In this document: positions 27,677-33,790 of the stretch, one piece after another | Numbering within the stretch: the stretch's first letter is position 1 | Layout of the letters: the number at the start of each line of letters is the position of its first letter | Origin: a virus | Reading direction: 5' to 3' (one strand) | IMG/VR virus record: IMGVR_UViG_3300030109_004637 | Location: 1-62,021 of that record | Length of the DNA stretch: 62,021 bases | Made by a program: the position numbers and the translations under genes | The notes under the pieces: generated by a model | Seen by the model: only the letters and a program-made list of their open reading frames with translations | Database searches by the model: none | What the model was told of the DNA's origin: nothing

Positions 27677-29225
27677 TAGTCCTCATATTAGATATAACAC
27701 AATCTGCAGATATAATAGTTGATACTACACTTACTGCATTTTTTAAAGCTGTCTTTGTAACTAATACAGGATCTATAATCCCACTTTTTACCATATTAAC
27801 GTGTTCACCAGATACAACATTAAAGCCCCAACCTTTTTTTAAAGGTTCAACTGAGTCTTCTATACCTGCATTTTCTAGTATAGTGTTATAAGGTGAGCGT
27901 GTTGCTTGTAATAATATATTTTCACAATCGTTAGAGGGTAGTATTGCTTGTGATGCATTTAATAAAGCTATGCCACCACCAGATATAATACCTTCTTTTA
28001 ATGCTGCTTTTACAGCATGTATTGCATCTTCAACGCGATCTTTCTTTTCTTTTAACTCAACTTTTGAGTCCGCACCTACTCTTACAATACCGACAGAACC
28101 AGATAGCATGCTAAGTCTATCTTGTAATTTTCTTTTTATAAATTCGTTTTTTTCTTTTTCTATTTTCTTTTCAACTTCAGATATTCTTTCACTAATACTA
28201 CTGTTAAGTTCTTTTATAGTAAGTACAGTGTTTTTATTATCTGTAACTGATTTTAATACTTCACCTAAACAATCAGGTTGTATTAGATCTAAATCATCAC
28301 CAAGCTCTTCACTAATAACTTTAGCACCAGTTAGTATAGCTAGATCTTCAATAGCATCTTGTTTGGTAGGTCCAAATCCTGGTAAATCAATAATATTAAC
28401 ACTAATATTACCTTTAACCTTATTCATCATTAAAGCTGATTGAACTTGTTGGGCTACTGAAGCTACTATTAATAAAGATTTTTTATTCTTTATAACGTGT
28501 TCTAATATAGACTGTATTTTTCTAATACTTGGTATTTCTGATGATACTATTAATACTAACGGGTTTTCTAATGTTGCAGTCTCTCTATCTTTATCTGTAA
28601 CAAAATGAGGTGATTTTAAACCGCAGTCTATTTGTACACCATCAACAGTTTCTACATAAGTTTCGTTTGTTTCTGATTCTTCCATTAACACAACACCGTT
28701 TTTACCTACAACGTTGTATGCTTCGGCTATAGTGCTACCTAGTTCTTCATCGTTGTTACATGATATAGTAGCAACACTATCTAACATTTTACCAGAAACA
28801 TCTACACTATTTTTATCTAAAAATTTATTTACTTTGTTTAAAGCAGAGTTTATACCTGATTTAATTTGTCTAGTAGTATATTGTAAATTTGCATTAACTT
28901 CATTTAATAGAGATTCGGCAAGTACGATAGCAGTTGTAGTACCGTCACCTGCCTCCCTCACTGTATTCCTAGAAGCTTCTTTAATAAGAGTAGCTCCTAT
29001 GTTCTCCACTGGATCAAACAAGACAACCGATTCTGCTACGGTTACTCCGTCTTTTGTGATCACTGGTTTACCTCTAGCATCTTCGTAAATAACACATTTA
29101 CCTGATGCACCTAGAGTAGATTTAACAGCGCCTGCTAGTTTTTCTACTCCAGCTGATATTCTATTCTTAGCTGAGTCACCAAAGTTTAAATCTTTGACAA
29201 TCTCGCTAGGCTGATTGTATTCCAT
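27663..29225 (-). CDS. groL: Chaperonin GroEL (Cpn60)
   Basis: A 520-residue chaperonin subunit. ATP-site motifs are intact: KDGVTVAE (Asp59) and AGDGTTTAIVLAE (93-104) in the N-terminal equatorial part, and RVEDAIHAVKAALKEGIISGGG in the C-terminal part. The apical domain lies between about 180 and 370. It lacks the Gly/Met C-terminal tail of host GroEL. Phage GroEL proteins usually fold capsid or tail subunits. Part of the N-terminal coding region (28.9-29.1 kb) has raised G+C. Confidence 0.9.
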   Translation of the reverse strand: MEYNQPSEIVKDLNFGDSAKNRISAGVEKLAGAVKSTLGASGKCVIYEDARGKPVITKDGVTVAESVVLFDPVENIGATLIKEASRNTVREAGDGTTTAIVLAESLLNEVNANLQYTTRQIKSGINSALNKVNKFLDKNSVDVSGKMLDSVATISCNNDEELGSTIAEAYNVVGKNGVVLMEESETNETYVETVDGVQIDCGLKSPHFVTDKDRETATLENPLVLIVSSEIPSIRKIQSILEHVIKNKKSLLIVASVAQQVQSALMMNKVKGNISVNIIDLPGFGPTKQDAIEDLAILTGAKVISEELGDDLDLIQPDCLGEVLKSVTDNKNTVLTIKELNSSISERISEVEKKIEKEKNEFIKRKLQDRLSMLSGSVGIVRVGADSKVELKEKKDRVEDAIHAVKAALKEGIISGGGIALLNASQAILPSNDCENILLQATRSPYNTILENAGIEDSVEPLKKGWGFNVVSGEHVNMVKSGIIDPVLVTKTALKNAVSVVSTIISADCVISNMRTNESN

Positions 29226-29252
29226 TAAATTAAATTAAATTGATTATATATA

Positions 29253-29426
29253 TTACTTCTTTTTCTTCTTCATCATCATAGCGCCATTTTTCTTCTTCAT
29301 CATAGCACCATTCTTTTTCTTCATCATTGGACCATTTTTCTTCTTCATCATAGGTCCGTTCTTCTTTTTCATCATGGGTCCATCATCTTTTTTTTTCATC
29401 ATTGGACCTTTCTTTTTTTTCATCAT
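29253..29426 (-). CDS. MMKKKNGP tandem-repeat microprotein
   Basis: A 57-residue protein made almost only of Met, Lys, Asn, Gly and Pro. It consists of six units of the form MMKKKxGP/A (variants MMKKKKGP, MMKKKDDGP, MMKKKNGP twice, MMKKKNGA twice) and a closing MMMKKKKK. The DNA repeat of about 24 bases is diverged at third positions while the amino acids are kept, which argues for a translated, selected protein. Net charge is very high. Function unknown: a nucleic-acid condensing peptide, a Met-rich metal binder or a membrane-active peptide are all possible. Confidence 0.65.
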   Translation of the reverse strand: MMKKKKGPMMKKKDDGPMMKKKNGPMMKKKNGPMMKKKNGAMMKKKNGAMMMKKKKK

Positions 29427-29446
29427 AACTATAATTGTTTAAATAT

Positions 29447-29707
29447 TTAAAATGTTTTAACTACTTTGGGGCCTTTTGTTGCCTCAAGTTTCTTATTGTA
29501 ATGTTCGATACTACCGTCAATAGCAGCTTCCGCGCCATCTAAGGTCTCTCTTCTTGTAACGTCGTACCAAACATCTTCATTGTCGATGTCTCGGTGCTCG
29601 GTTTGATAAAATCCATTAGGTAATTGTGTAATCCTCCAGTTGCTTTTTTTAGCAACATGCTTGAGTTTATTAATTACTTCTGGATTTATTTGTGTTTGGT
29701 TGTTCAT
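29447..29707 (-). CDS. Small hypothetical protein
   Basis: An 86-residue protein from ATG 29707 (MNNQTQINPEV); an ATG at 29737 and a TTG at 29767 are also in frame. The body NWRITQLPNGFYQTEHRDIDNEDVWYDVTRRETLDGAEAAIDGSIEHYNKKLEA looks like a small alpha/beta domain that may bind a partner. The family is not recognised. It precedes the repeat microprotein by 20 bases. Confidence 0.5.
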   Translation of the reverse strand: MNNQTQINPEVINKLKHVAKKSNWRITQLPNGFYQTEHRDIDNEDVWYDVTRRETLDGAEAAIDGSIEHYNKKLEATKGPKVVKTF

Positions 29708-29758
29708 TGTGTTTGAACGGTAATAAAAATAAGTCATGGTTTTTAAATTTACATGGTT

Positions 29759-29783
29759 AAACCGCAATATCGCGGGTTTTTTT
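29759..29783. other. GC-rich hairpin with T-run on the plus strand
   Basis: AAACC-GC paired with GC-GGGTTT (one bulge) followed on the plus strand by seven T residues. In the plus direction it has terminator form although the nearby genes run on the minus strand; it might block antisense transcription or act as an RNA structure before the 86-residue gene. Confidence 0.35.
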
Positions 29784-29791
29784 AAGGTTTT

Positions 29792-29911
29792 TTACCTTTT
29801 AATATTTTTTTTGTCTTCAAGCATAGAGTTCATTAACCTTATTGATATAAATAATAAAGTTAATCCTATAATCATTGCTATAAAAGCGTCTTTTTCCATT
29901 AAAGCTGTCAT
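29792..29911 (-). CDS. Single-span membrane microprotein
   Basis: A 39-residue protein starting at ATG 29911, one base after the stop codon of the preceding gene. It has one membrane segment (FIAMIIGLTLLFISIRLM) and a charged tail. The longer open frame to 30076 overlaps the basic gene and is probably not used. Could be a lysis accessory such as a small holin or antiholin; no direct evidence. Confidence 0.5.
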   Translation of the reverse strand: MTALMEKDAFIAMIIGLTLLFISIRLMNSMLEDKKNIKR

Positions 29912-29912
29912 T

Positions 29913-30134
29913 TTAACCCTCTTTTCTAGTTCCTTGGCCATCATTACCTCTGTTTTTAGCTGGAGTTTCCCATCTTTTGTCTTTATGATCCCAGTCCATA
30001 CCTTTTTTGCTAGGATTTGCTCTATGTCTACGCTGGTTTTCAGCTTTTTTTGCTCTTCTTGATGGTGTTTTAGCAAATGCTAAGTCTCTAGCAGCCTTAT
30101 CTCTTCTAGCTTGTGGTGATAATTTTTGTGCCAT
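29913..30134 (-). CDS. Small basic phage protein
   Basis: A 73-residue Arg/Lys-rich protein (LSPQARRDKAARDLAFAKTPSRRAKKAENQRRHR) with a closing MDWDHKDKRW and NRGNDGQGTRKEG. Proteins with this plan recur in cyanophages and other marine phages, where DxDH and NRGN are conserved; some are loosely annotated as HNH-like but a full HNH motif is not present. It is the gene closest to the divergent region and so likely the first minus-strand gene there. Confidence 0.6.
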   Translation of the reverse strand: MAQKLSPQARRDKAARDLAFAKTPSRRAKKAENQRRHRANPSKKGMDWDHKDKRWETPAKNRGNDGQGTRKEG

Positions 30135-30173
30135 AACAATAATATTACATGTAAAATCAATTTTTTAAAAAAG

Positions 30174-30220
30174 TATGACAATAGCCCCTTACTCTAATAC
30201 TATATATAGCTAATGTCACA
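30174..30220. repeat. 47-bp dyad element, copy 1
   Basis: Begins TATGACAATAG and ends CTAATGTCACA, an imperfect inverted repeat around a core CCCCTTACTCTA. The same element occurs at 31629-31676 and, inverted, at 38590-38636. On the minus strand it is followed by a T-run. It sits at the divergent point between early and late genes. Confidence 0.75.
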
Positions 30221-30403
30221 GTTTAGATGTGTTGAAAATTTGTGTTATACTATATATATATGACAATAAAAAAATAAAAAAATGGTTTTCGTTTACCCGG
30301 GGCCCCTAATATGATACATATGCATGCAGATGTTTTTGCCTTTTATAAAAAAATTTGTAGAATATTTTAGGTATTGCCCAGGGGTGGGCCGTGTATAGCA
30401 TTC
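30221..30403. other. Divergent intergenic region (30135-30546), non-coding core
   Basis: The 412 bases between the first minus-strand and first plus-strand genes hold no convincing gene. Besides dyad copy 1 and two promoters, this core contains a run ATACTATATATATATGACAAT followed by an A-rich stretch, an isolated GC block ACCCGGGGCCCC (30295-30306), a CATATGCATGCA palindrome-rich spot and a GCCC-AGGGGT-GGGC hairpin (30376-30389) ahead of a GTGTATAG octamer. A replication origin or late-gene promoters could lie here, but neither can be shown from sequence. Confidence 0.5.
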
Positions 30404-30435
30404 ACAAACTAAATAATAGATATGATAGATAATAT
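30404..30435 (+). promoter_or_regulatory. Early promoter motif P1
   Basis: ACAAACTAAATAATA, a 9-base gap, then GATAATAT. All eleven plus-strand copies share this spacing. It is tandem with P2, 66 bases apart. Confidence 0.7.
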
Positions 30436-30469
30436 ATATAAGTTTTTTTAAATAAATATTATTTTACTC

Positions 30470-30501
30470 ACAATTATAATAATAATATATAGAGATAATA
30501 T
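30470..30501 (+). promoter_or_regulatory. Early promoter motif P2
   Basis: ACAATTATAATAATA, 9-base gap, GATAATAT, ending 45 bases before the ATG of the 78-residue gene. Confidence 0.75.
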
Positions 30502-30546
30502 AAATATAAATAAATAAATAAATTTTAAATTTAAATTAAATTAATT

Positions 30547-30783
30547 ATGACTACTAACAATGTAACAACAAAGCGATTCGTGATACGTAAAACATTAATT
30601 GGTACTAATACCATAATAACATTTACCACTAACAAAGGTAAGAAGGTTTCATATGATCACGATAAGGTTTATACTGCTCACAAGAAAAGGTTTGATAGTA
30701 TGCCATGTTTTGAGAAATATAAATCTTACACTAACACTAACAACTTACCTGTGTTTGTTAGGAATATGAAGGAGCTTGTTTAA
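30547..30783 (+). CDS. Small early protein A1
   Basis: A 78-residue basic protein with a conserved core: LIGTNTIITF, YDHDKVY, SMPCFEKYKSYTNTNNLPVFVRN. It is a close paralogue of the 82-residue gene at 31774; the two align end to end with about 60% identity by eye. It has its own promoter (P2) and its own terminator hairpin that overlaps its stop codon, so it forms a single-gene transcript. Probably an immediate-early host-takeover protein, by position; no known domain. Confidence 0.65.
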   Translation: MTTNNVTTKRFVIRKTLIGTNTIITFTTNKGKKVSYDHDKVYTAHKKRFDSMPCFEKYKSYTNTNNLPVFVRNMKELV

Positions 30784-30795
30784 GCTTCTTCTTTT
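30768..30795 (+). terminator. Terminator of A1
   Basis: GAAGGAGCTT paired with AAGCTTCTTC (10 bp with one G-T pair), loop GTTT, followed by TTTT. The stop codon of A1 lies in the hairpin. Confidence 0.75.
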
Positions 30796-30799
30796 ACTC

Positions 30800-30831
30800 A
30801 CAATTAAAATAATAATAAATAAAGATTATAT
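30800..30831 (+). promoter_or_regulatory. Early promoter motif P3
   Basis: ACAATTAAAATAATA, 9-base gap, GATTATAT, starting five bases after the A1 terminator and 33 bases before the next ATG. Confidence 0.75.
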
Positions 30832-30864
30832 AATTAAATAAATTAAATAAATAAATATACTACT

Positions 30865-31116
30865 ATGATAAATTATAATAATAAGATGAAGGAGTTACTA
30901 GGTAACAATCTCGAGATGATGATTAAAAACAGAGCGTTTGATAGCTGCTCATACATTGATGAAGATAGAGATCAGATCTACTGCATAATAAAGCATACCT
31001 TCGATCTGTATAAGGATAATGACTTTGAAGATATGCTAGACGGTGCTGACGAAGTCAGTGAGTTGTATGACCGACAAACCGAACTATATGAAACGCAGCT
31101 ACTTTTTACTAAGTAG
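30865..31116 (+). CDS. Small acidic early protein B1
   Basis: An 83-residue acidic protein ending LYKDNDFEDMLDGADEVSELYDRQTELYETQLLF. The motif LY.N.DF..MLDGA...SE......ETQL is shared with the 88-residue gene at 31263, showing an old duplication. Own promoter P3 and own hairpin at the stop codon. Acidic early proteins are often DNA mimics or RNA-polymerase binders, but nothing here proves that. Confidence 0.6.
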   Translation: MINYNNKMKELLGNNLEMMIKNRAFDSCSYIDEDRDQIYCIIKHTFDLYKDNDFEDMLDGADEVSELYDRQTELYETQLLFTK

Positions 31117-31120
31117 TTGC
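31095..31120 (+). terminator. Terminator-like hairpin of B1
   Basis: GCAGCTACTT paired with AAGTAGTTGC (10 bp, one G-T pair) with loop TTTACT, overlapping the stop codon of B1. No long T-run follows, so strength is uncertain. Confidence 0.55.
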
Positions 31121-31149
31121 TTCGGCCTGTGGGCTGTGTATAGTAACTC

Positions 31150-31181
31150 ACAATTAAAATAATATATATAGAAGATTATAT
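31150..31181 (+). promoter_or_regulatory. Early promoter motif P4
   Basis: ACAATTAAAATAATA, 9-base gap, GATTATAT. A GTGTATAG octamer lies just upstream (31136-31143). The leader to the next ATG is long (about 75-80 bases) and can form GGC-GATTTT-GCC or the alternative TTTTGC-C-GCAAAA. Confidence 0.7.
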
Positions 31182-31262
31182 ATATAATTAAAATAAATAA
31201 ATAATTAATACCAACAATAAATCAATTGGCGATTTTGCCGCAAAACCTTAAACCCCATAATT

Positions 31263-31529
31263 ATGGAGCCGTTTGAGTTGAAAAATCCTGCATCACCTGC
31301 AGGTATGTTAGTTGCTGAGTTTGGCAACTGTGTGTTTAATTTTCTGGATCATGAAGGTCTGCTAACTATCGAGTGCGAACGAGTGCACGATGGTAAGTTG
31401 TATGCGACTTTCACTCATGACCGTAGCTTATACGAGAATGAGGATTTCGTCATGATTCTGGACGGTGCTGAGGCTACCTCAGAAATGACCACCGACCAAG
31501 GCTGGATAGAAACCCAGCTAATAGCTTAA
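31263..31529 (+). CDS. Small acidic early protein B2
   Basis: An 88-residue acidic protein, paralogue of B1 in its C-terminal half (LYENEDFVMILDGAEATSEMTTDQGWIETQL). Its coding DNA is clearly richer in G+C (about 45% in the middle) than the surrounding small genes (near 30%), suggesting a different origin or different expression demand. Own promoter (P4) and own palindromic 3' end. Confidence 0.6.
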   Translation: MEPFELKNPASPAGMLVAEFGNCVFNFLDHEGLLTIECERVHDGKLYATFTHDRSLYENEDFVMILDGAEATSEMTTDQGWIETQLIA

Positions 31530-31547
31530 GCTAACTAGCTAAGCTGG
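31514..31547 (+). terminator. Palindromic 3' structure of B2
   Basis: CCAGCT pairs with AGCTGG and an inner perfect palindrome TAGCTTAAGCTA (31522-31533) contains the stop codon. No T-run follows; a second small hairpin ATTGC-TCCCC-GCAAT lies at 31558-31572. Confidence 0.5.
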
Positions 31548-31628
31548 CTAAGTAACCATTGCTCCCCGCAATGTGTATAGCAGACCTATGCCCTTTCGGT
31601 TGGAAAGTATACTTAACATATTTAACAC

Positions 31629-31676
31629 TGTGACAATAGCCTGTTACTCTATAATAATTAATAGCCTAATGTCACA
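31629..31676. repeat. 48-bp dyad element, copy 2
   Basis: TGTGACAATAG ... CTAATGTCACA around a CCTGTTACTCTA core. On the plus strand it is followed by eight T residues, so this copy could end transcripts coming from B2. Confidence 0.75.
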
Positions 31677-31701
31677 CTTTTTTTTACTTGTGTATAGCAT
31701 C

Positions 31702-31733
31702 ACAATCGAAATAATAATGGCTACAGATAATAT
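31702..31733 (+). promoter_or_regulatory. Early promoter motif P5
   Basis: ACAATCGAAATAATA, 9-base gap, GATAATAT; a GTGTATAG octamer is four bases upstream. Drives the A2 gene. Confidence 0.75.
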
Positions 31734-31773
31734 ATATAATTAAATTAAATTTTTAACTTAAACATATTTAACT

Positions 31774-32022
31774 ATGGCTACTACTAAAATTAAAACAACT
31801 ACTAAAACTACTAACAGGTTTATAATTGCTAAATCATTAATTGGCAAGAATACTATAATTACCTTTAAAAATAAAAAAGGTGATGACTGTACTTACAATC
31901 ATGATAAAGTATATAATACTTTAAAAGAAAGATTTGAAGCAATGCCATGTTTTCAGAAGTATAAAAGCTATACTAATTCCAATAATCTACCAAAGTTTGT
32001 TAGAAATATAGAATTTGCATAA
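31774..32022 (+). CDS. Small early protein A2
   Basis: An 82-residue basic protein, close paralogue of A1: LIGKNTIITF, YNHDKVY, AMPCFQKYKSYTNSNNLPKFVRN. The conserved PCF.KYKSYTN.NNLP.FVRN core suggests a folded domain with a fixed partner. Own promoter P5 and terminator. The A1-B1-B2-A2 order implies duplication of a two-gene block with inversion of order or two separate duplications. Confidence 0.65.
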   Translation: MATTKIKTTTKTTNRFIIAKSLIGKNTIITFKNKKGDDCTYNHDKVYNTLKERFEAMPCFQKYKSYTNSNNLPKFVRNIEFA

Positions 32023-32034
32023 GTTTAGTAGTCA

Positions 32035-32070
32035 GGGAGTAAGGCCAGTGCCTGCTCTCTGCTATTTTTC
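32035..32070 (+). terminator. Terminator of A2
   Basis: GGGAG with CTCTC outside and GGC-CAGT-GCC inside form a hairpin, followed by GCTATTTTTC. Confidence 0.65.
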
Positions 32071-32105
32071 TATTAAATAATATATCCACTTTAAAAAAAA
32101 TAACT

Positions 32106-32228
32106 ATGAATGATTTTCCTTATGGTGATTTCCTAGTAGAACTAATGCTAGCAAATACCAAATTTACTTTAGAAGAAATAAATGAAATGACCAGAGAAGA
32201 AATTAACATGCACTTAGGTTATGACTAA
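32106..32228 (+). CDS. Small acidic protein
   Basis: A 40-residue acidic protein (MNDFPYGDFLVELM, FTLEEINEMTREEINMHLGYD) with a predicted helix-turn-helix-sized C-terminus. No promoter motif lies directly before it, so it depends on read-through of the A2 terminator or on an unseen promoter. Family not recognised. Confidence 0.45.
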   Translation: MNDFPYGDFLVELMLANTKFTLEEINEMTREEINMHLGYD

Positions 32229-32230
32229 TT

Positions 32231-32262
32231 ACAAACATAATACGTTTCACTACAGATAATAT
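32231..32262 (+). promoter_or_regulatory. Early promoter motif P6
   Basis: ACAAACATAATACGT, 9-base gap, GATAATAT; 35 bases before the ATG at 32298 and likely serves the run of small genes to about 33.2 kb. Confidence 0.75.
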
Positions 32263-32297
32263 ATATAAATAAATTTTTAACATTTAAACATACCACT

Positions 32298-32429
32298 ATG
32301 CCTAATACTATCAAAGTTTTAACTTCTAAAAAAATATTAATTAATAATATACCTTATATTAAAATTAATTCCACTTTAGAATATAGAAAATATATAACTT
32401 ATAAAAACAACAACTATGCTATGGCATAG
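32298..32429 (+). CDS. Tiny basic protein
   Basis: A 43-residue Lys/Asn/Ile/Tyr-rich protein. It is the first frame after promoter P6 and has a start context (CACTATGCC) like its neighbours, but composition is close to that of random A/T-rich DNA, so coding status is only likely. Confidence 0.4.
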   Translation: MPNTIKVLTSKKILINNIPYIKINSTLEYRKYITYKNNNYAMA

Positions 32430-32448
32430 TTTTTAAACTAACAGAACT

Positions 32449-32655
32449 ATGATTAAAACACTCGCACTAGCAGCAATGCTTCACTCGCCACAGGTAGACT
32501 CAGTTTCATTTGTTAAGTCAGAAATAATAATAACACTCGAAGACTTATCTGAGTGGATGAGAAATGATATAGATAATGAAACTATAGATCCTCGACTAGC
32601 AGAAATATATATTGAAAACTTTAATAGATTAATTAAACAAGTGAAAGAACTATGA
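32449..32655 (+). CDS. Small hypothetical protein
   Basis: A 68-residue protein with a helical C-terminal half (LSEWMRNDIDNETIDPRLAEIYIENFNRLIKQVKEL). The stop TGA overlaps the next ATG (ATGA), showing translational coupling in this operon. Function not recognised. Confidence 0.5.
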   Translation: MIKTLALAAMLHSPQVDSVSFVKSEIIITLEDLSEWMRNDIDNETIDPRLAEIYIENFNRLIKQVKEL

Positions 32656-32783
32656 AACAAGATAAATACTATCACCCAGTAACAAAAGTAGAGATGTCTC
32701 TAAAAGACTATATGGAACTTATGTTTGGTAAAGAGTTTATGAGCTCTACAGATAAAGGTACTTTAAAAGAATATAAACTATGA
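32652..32783 (+). CDS. Small hypothetical protein
   Basis: A 43-residue protein (MKQDKYYHPVTKVEMSLKDYMELMFGKEFMSS...). Coupled at both ends by 4-base ATGA overlaps, which strongly supports coding despite its size. Function not recognised. Confidence 0.55.
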   Translation: MKQDKYYHPVTKVEMSLKDYMELMFGKEFMSSTDKGTLKEYKL

Positions 32784-33085
32784 CAGACTTTGAAAACAAC
32801 TATATAGATGGTAAAGCACCATTTTATAAAAACCTTGCTAAAAACAAAACAATACTATATAATAATAAAAGTGTGTTTGTTGAAGAATACAATTTAATAG
32901 TAAGTAAAAGAGACTTTGGCCTTTACACTATAGGTTTAAAACCTAATGCTAAATGGAGTTTTAATGCAACAAAGAAATACTATGGTGTAAAAGGTAACAA
33001 AGACAAAGCATATGCAAGTATGCAGCAACTAGTAAAAGATTATAAAGAATTTAAGAGTAAACATTTAACATATGAAACTAACTGA
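32780..33085 (+). CDS. Small hypothetical protein
   Basis: A 101-residue basic alpha/beta protein (FVEEYNLIVSKRDFGLYTIGLKP, MQQLVKDYKEFKSK). Lies in the P6 operon with an overlap of 14 bases to the next gene. No family recognised. Confidence 0.55.
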   Translation: MTDFENNYIDGKAPFYKNLAKNKTILYNNKSVFVEEYNLIVSKRDFGLYTIGLKPNAKWSFNATKKYYGVKGNKDKAYASMQQLVKDYKEFKSKHLTYETN

Positions 33086-33272
33086 AAAAGAAAAAGAGAT
33101 ACTAGAGGTGGCACTAATCCAATACAAAGAAGAGTGCTATACACTTTGGCATGCAGGTAAAAAAGATACTGCAGAGTGGCAAGATCAAGCACTAATGATA
33201 GAAGCAATAAGAAGAAAAATGTACAAAAGTAAAACAGAGTACAAAGTAGATGTACCTGCACAATTTAAATAA
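33072..33272 (+). CDS. Small helical protein
   Basis: A 66-residue charged helical protein (LTEKEKEILEVALIQYKEECYTLWHAGKKDTAEWQDQALMIEAIRRKMY). Looks like a two-helix hairpin. Promoter motif P7 overlaps its last codons. Function unknown. Confidence 0.55.
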   Translation: MKLTEKEKEILEVALIQYKEECYTLWHAGKKDTAEWQDQALMIEAIRRKMYKSKTEYKVDVPAQFK

Positions 33273-33291
33273 TATTAACTATGGATAATAT
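33260..33291 (+). promoter_or_regulatory. Promoter motif P7 overlapping two genes
   Basis: ACAATTTAAATAATA, 9-base gap, GATAATAT. The gap contains the ATG of the next frame and GATAATAT encodes its residues 2-4, so transcripts from P7 would start at or near the second in-frame ATG (33296). Confidence 0.6.
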
Positions 33292-33454
33292 AAATATGAA
33301 ACATAAAAAATCAAATGTTAATGTAACTAAGTTTGGCACACTAATACATTCACTAAACGATGGGTATTACTATACTGAAATAGTAGGTGTACATGCTGAA
33401 TCTCAAGACAAGTACAATGCAAAAATTAGATTTAAATATAAAAGTTATGTATAA
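33281..33454 (+). CDS. Small paralogous protein C1
   Basis: A 57-residue protein starting MDNINMKHKK. Its C-terminus YYYTEIVGVHAESQDKYNAKIRFKYK aligns with YYEAVGVQAKSEDKQNAQIKFIYE in the next gene, so the two are tandem paralogues. A start at codon 6 (33296) is an alternative if P7 is used. Confidence 0.55.
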   Translation: MDNINMKHKKSNVNVTKFGTLIHSLNDGYYYTEIVGVHAESQDKYNAKIRFKYKSYV

Positions 33455-33456
33455 TT

Positions 33457-33621
33457 ATGGATTGGCTTTGGGAAGATAAAAAGAAAAAATCAAATATGGT
33501 TATAACTTACGAAGGTAAGCTTGTACAATTTATAAATCCAATACACTATTATGAAGCGGTTGGTGTGCAAGCTAAATCTGAAGATAAACAAAATGCACAA
33601 ATAAAATTTATATATGAATAA
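33457..33621 (+). CDS. Small paralogous protein C2
   Basis: A 54-residue basic protein (MDWLWEDKKKKSNMVITYEGKLVQF...), tandem paralogue of C1 two bases upstream. Overlaps the next gene by 8 bases. Compact beta-hairpin-like pattern; function unknown. Confidence 0.55.
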   Translation: MDWLWEDKKKKSNMVITYEGKLVQFINPIHYYEAVGVQAKSEDKQNAQIKFIYE

Positions 33622-33790
33622 TACAATTACAACTAAATATAAAGCCTACTACGTCGTAGCAAAATGGAATGATGCAGATGGCAACCCGCTCTTTACTACT
33701 TCAAAATTTTATCATAAAAAAAAGGCTGAAAAATTTGTTAAAGAAGCAGTACATAATCATGGTGTAACTTTTGAAATAGTAGAGATATGA
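33614..33790 (+). CDS. Small hypothetical protein
   Basis: A 58-residue protein (KYKAYYVVAKWNDADGNPLFTTSKFYHKKKAEKFVKEAVHNHGVTFEIVEI) with a beta-beta-alpha-beta pattern like a small dsRNA-binding or DUF-type fold. Coupled to both neighbours by overlaps (8 and 4 bases). Confidence 0.55.
   Translation: MNNTITTKYKAYYVVAKWNDADGNPLFTTSKFYHKKKAEKFVKEAVHNHGVTFEIVEI

Noticed and set aside
29708-29767. Extension of the 86-residue gene to a TTG start at 29767
   Set aside because: It would run through a GC hairpin, while two ATG codons lie downstream in the same frame.
29913-30076. Longer form of the membrane microprotein starting at 30076
   Set aside because: It fully overlaps the basic gene at 29913-30134 in another frame. 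The ATG at 29911, one base after that gene's stop, fits better.
30290-30310. The isolated GC block CCCGGGGCCCC as an assembly or adapter artefact
   Set aside because: It lies inside a region with ordered elements on both sides, so there is no clear reason to call it an artefact; kept only as part of the divergent region.
30800-31733. The series of similar AT-rich spacers read as a CRISPR array
   Set aside because: The repeated parts are promoter motifs at uneven distances with genes between them, not uniform repeats with spacers.
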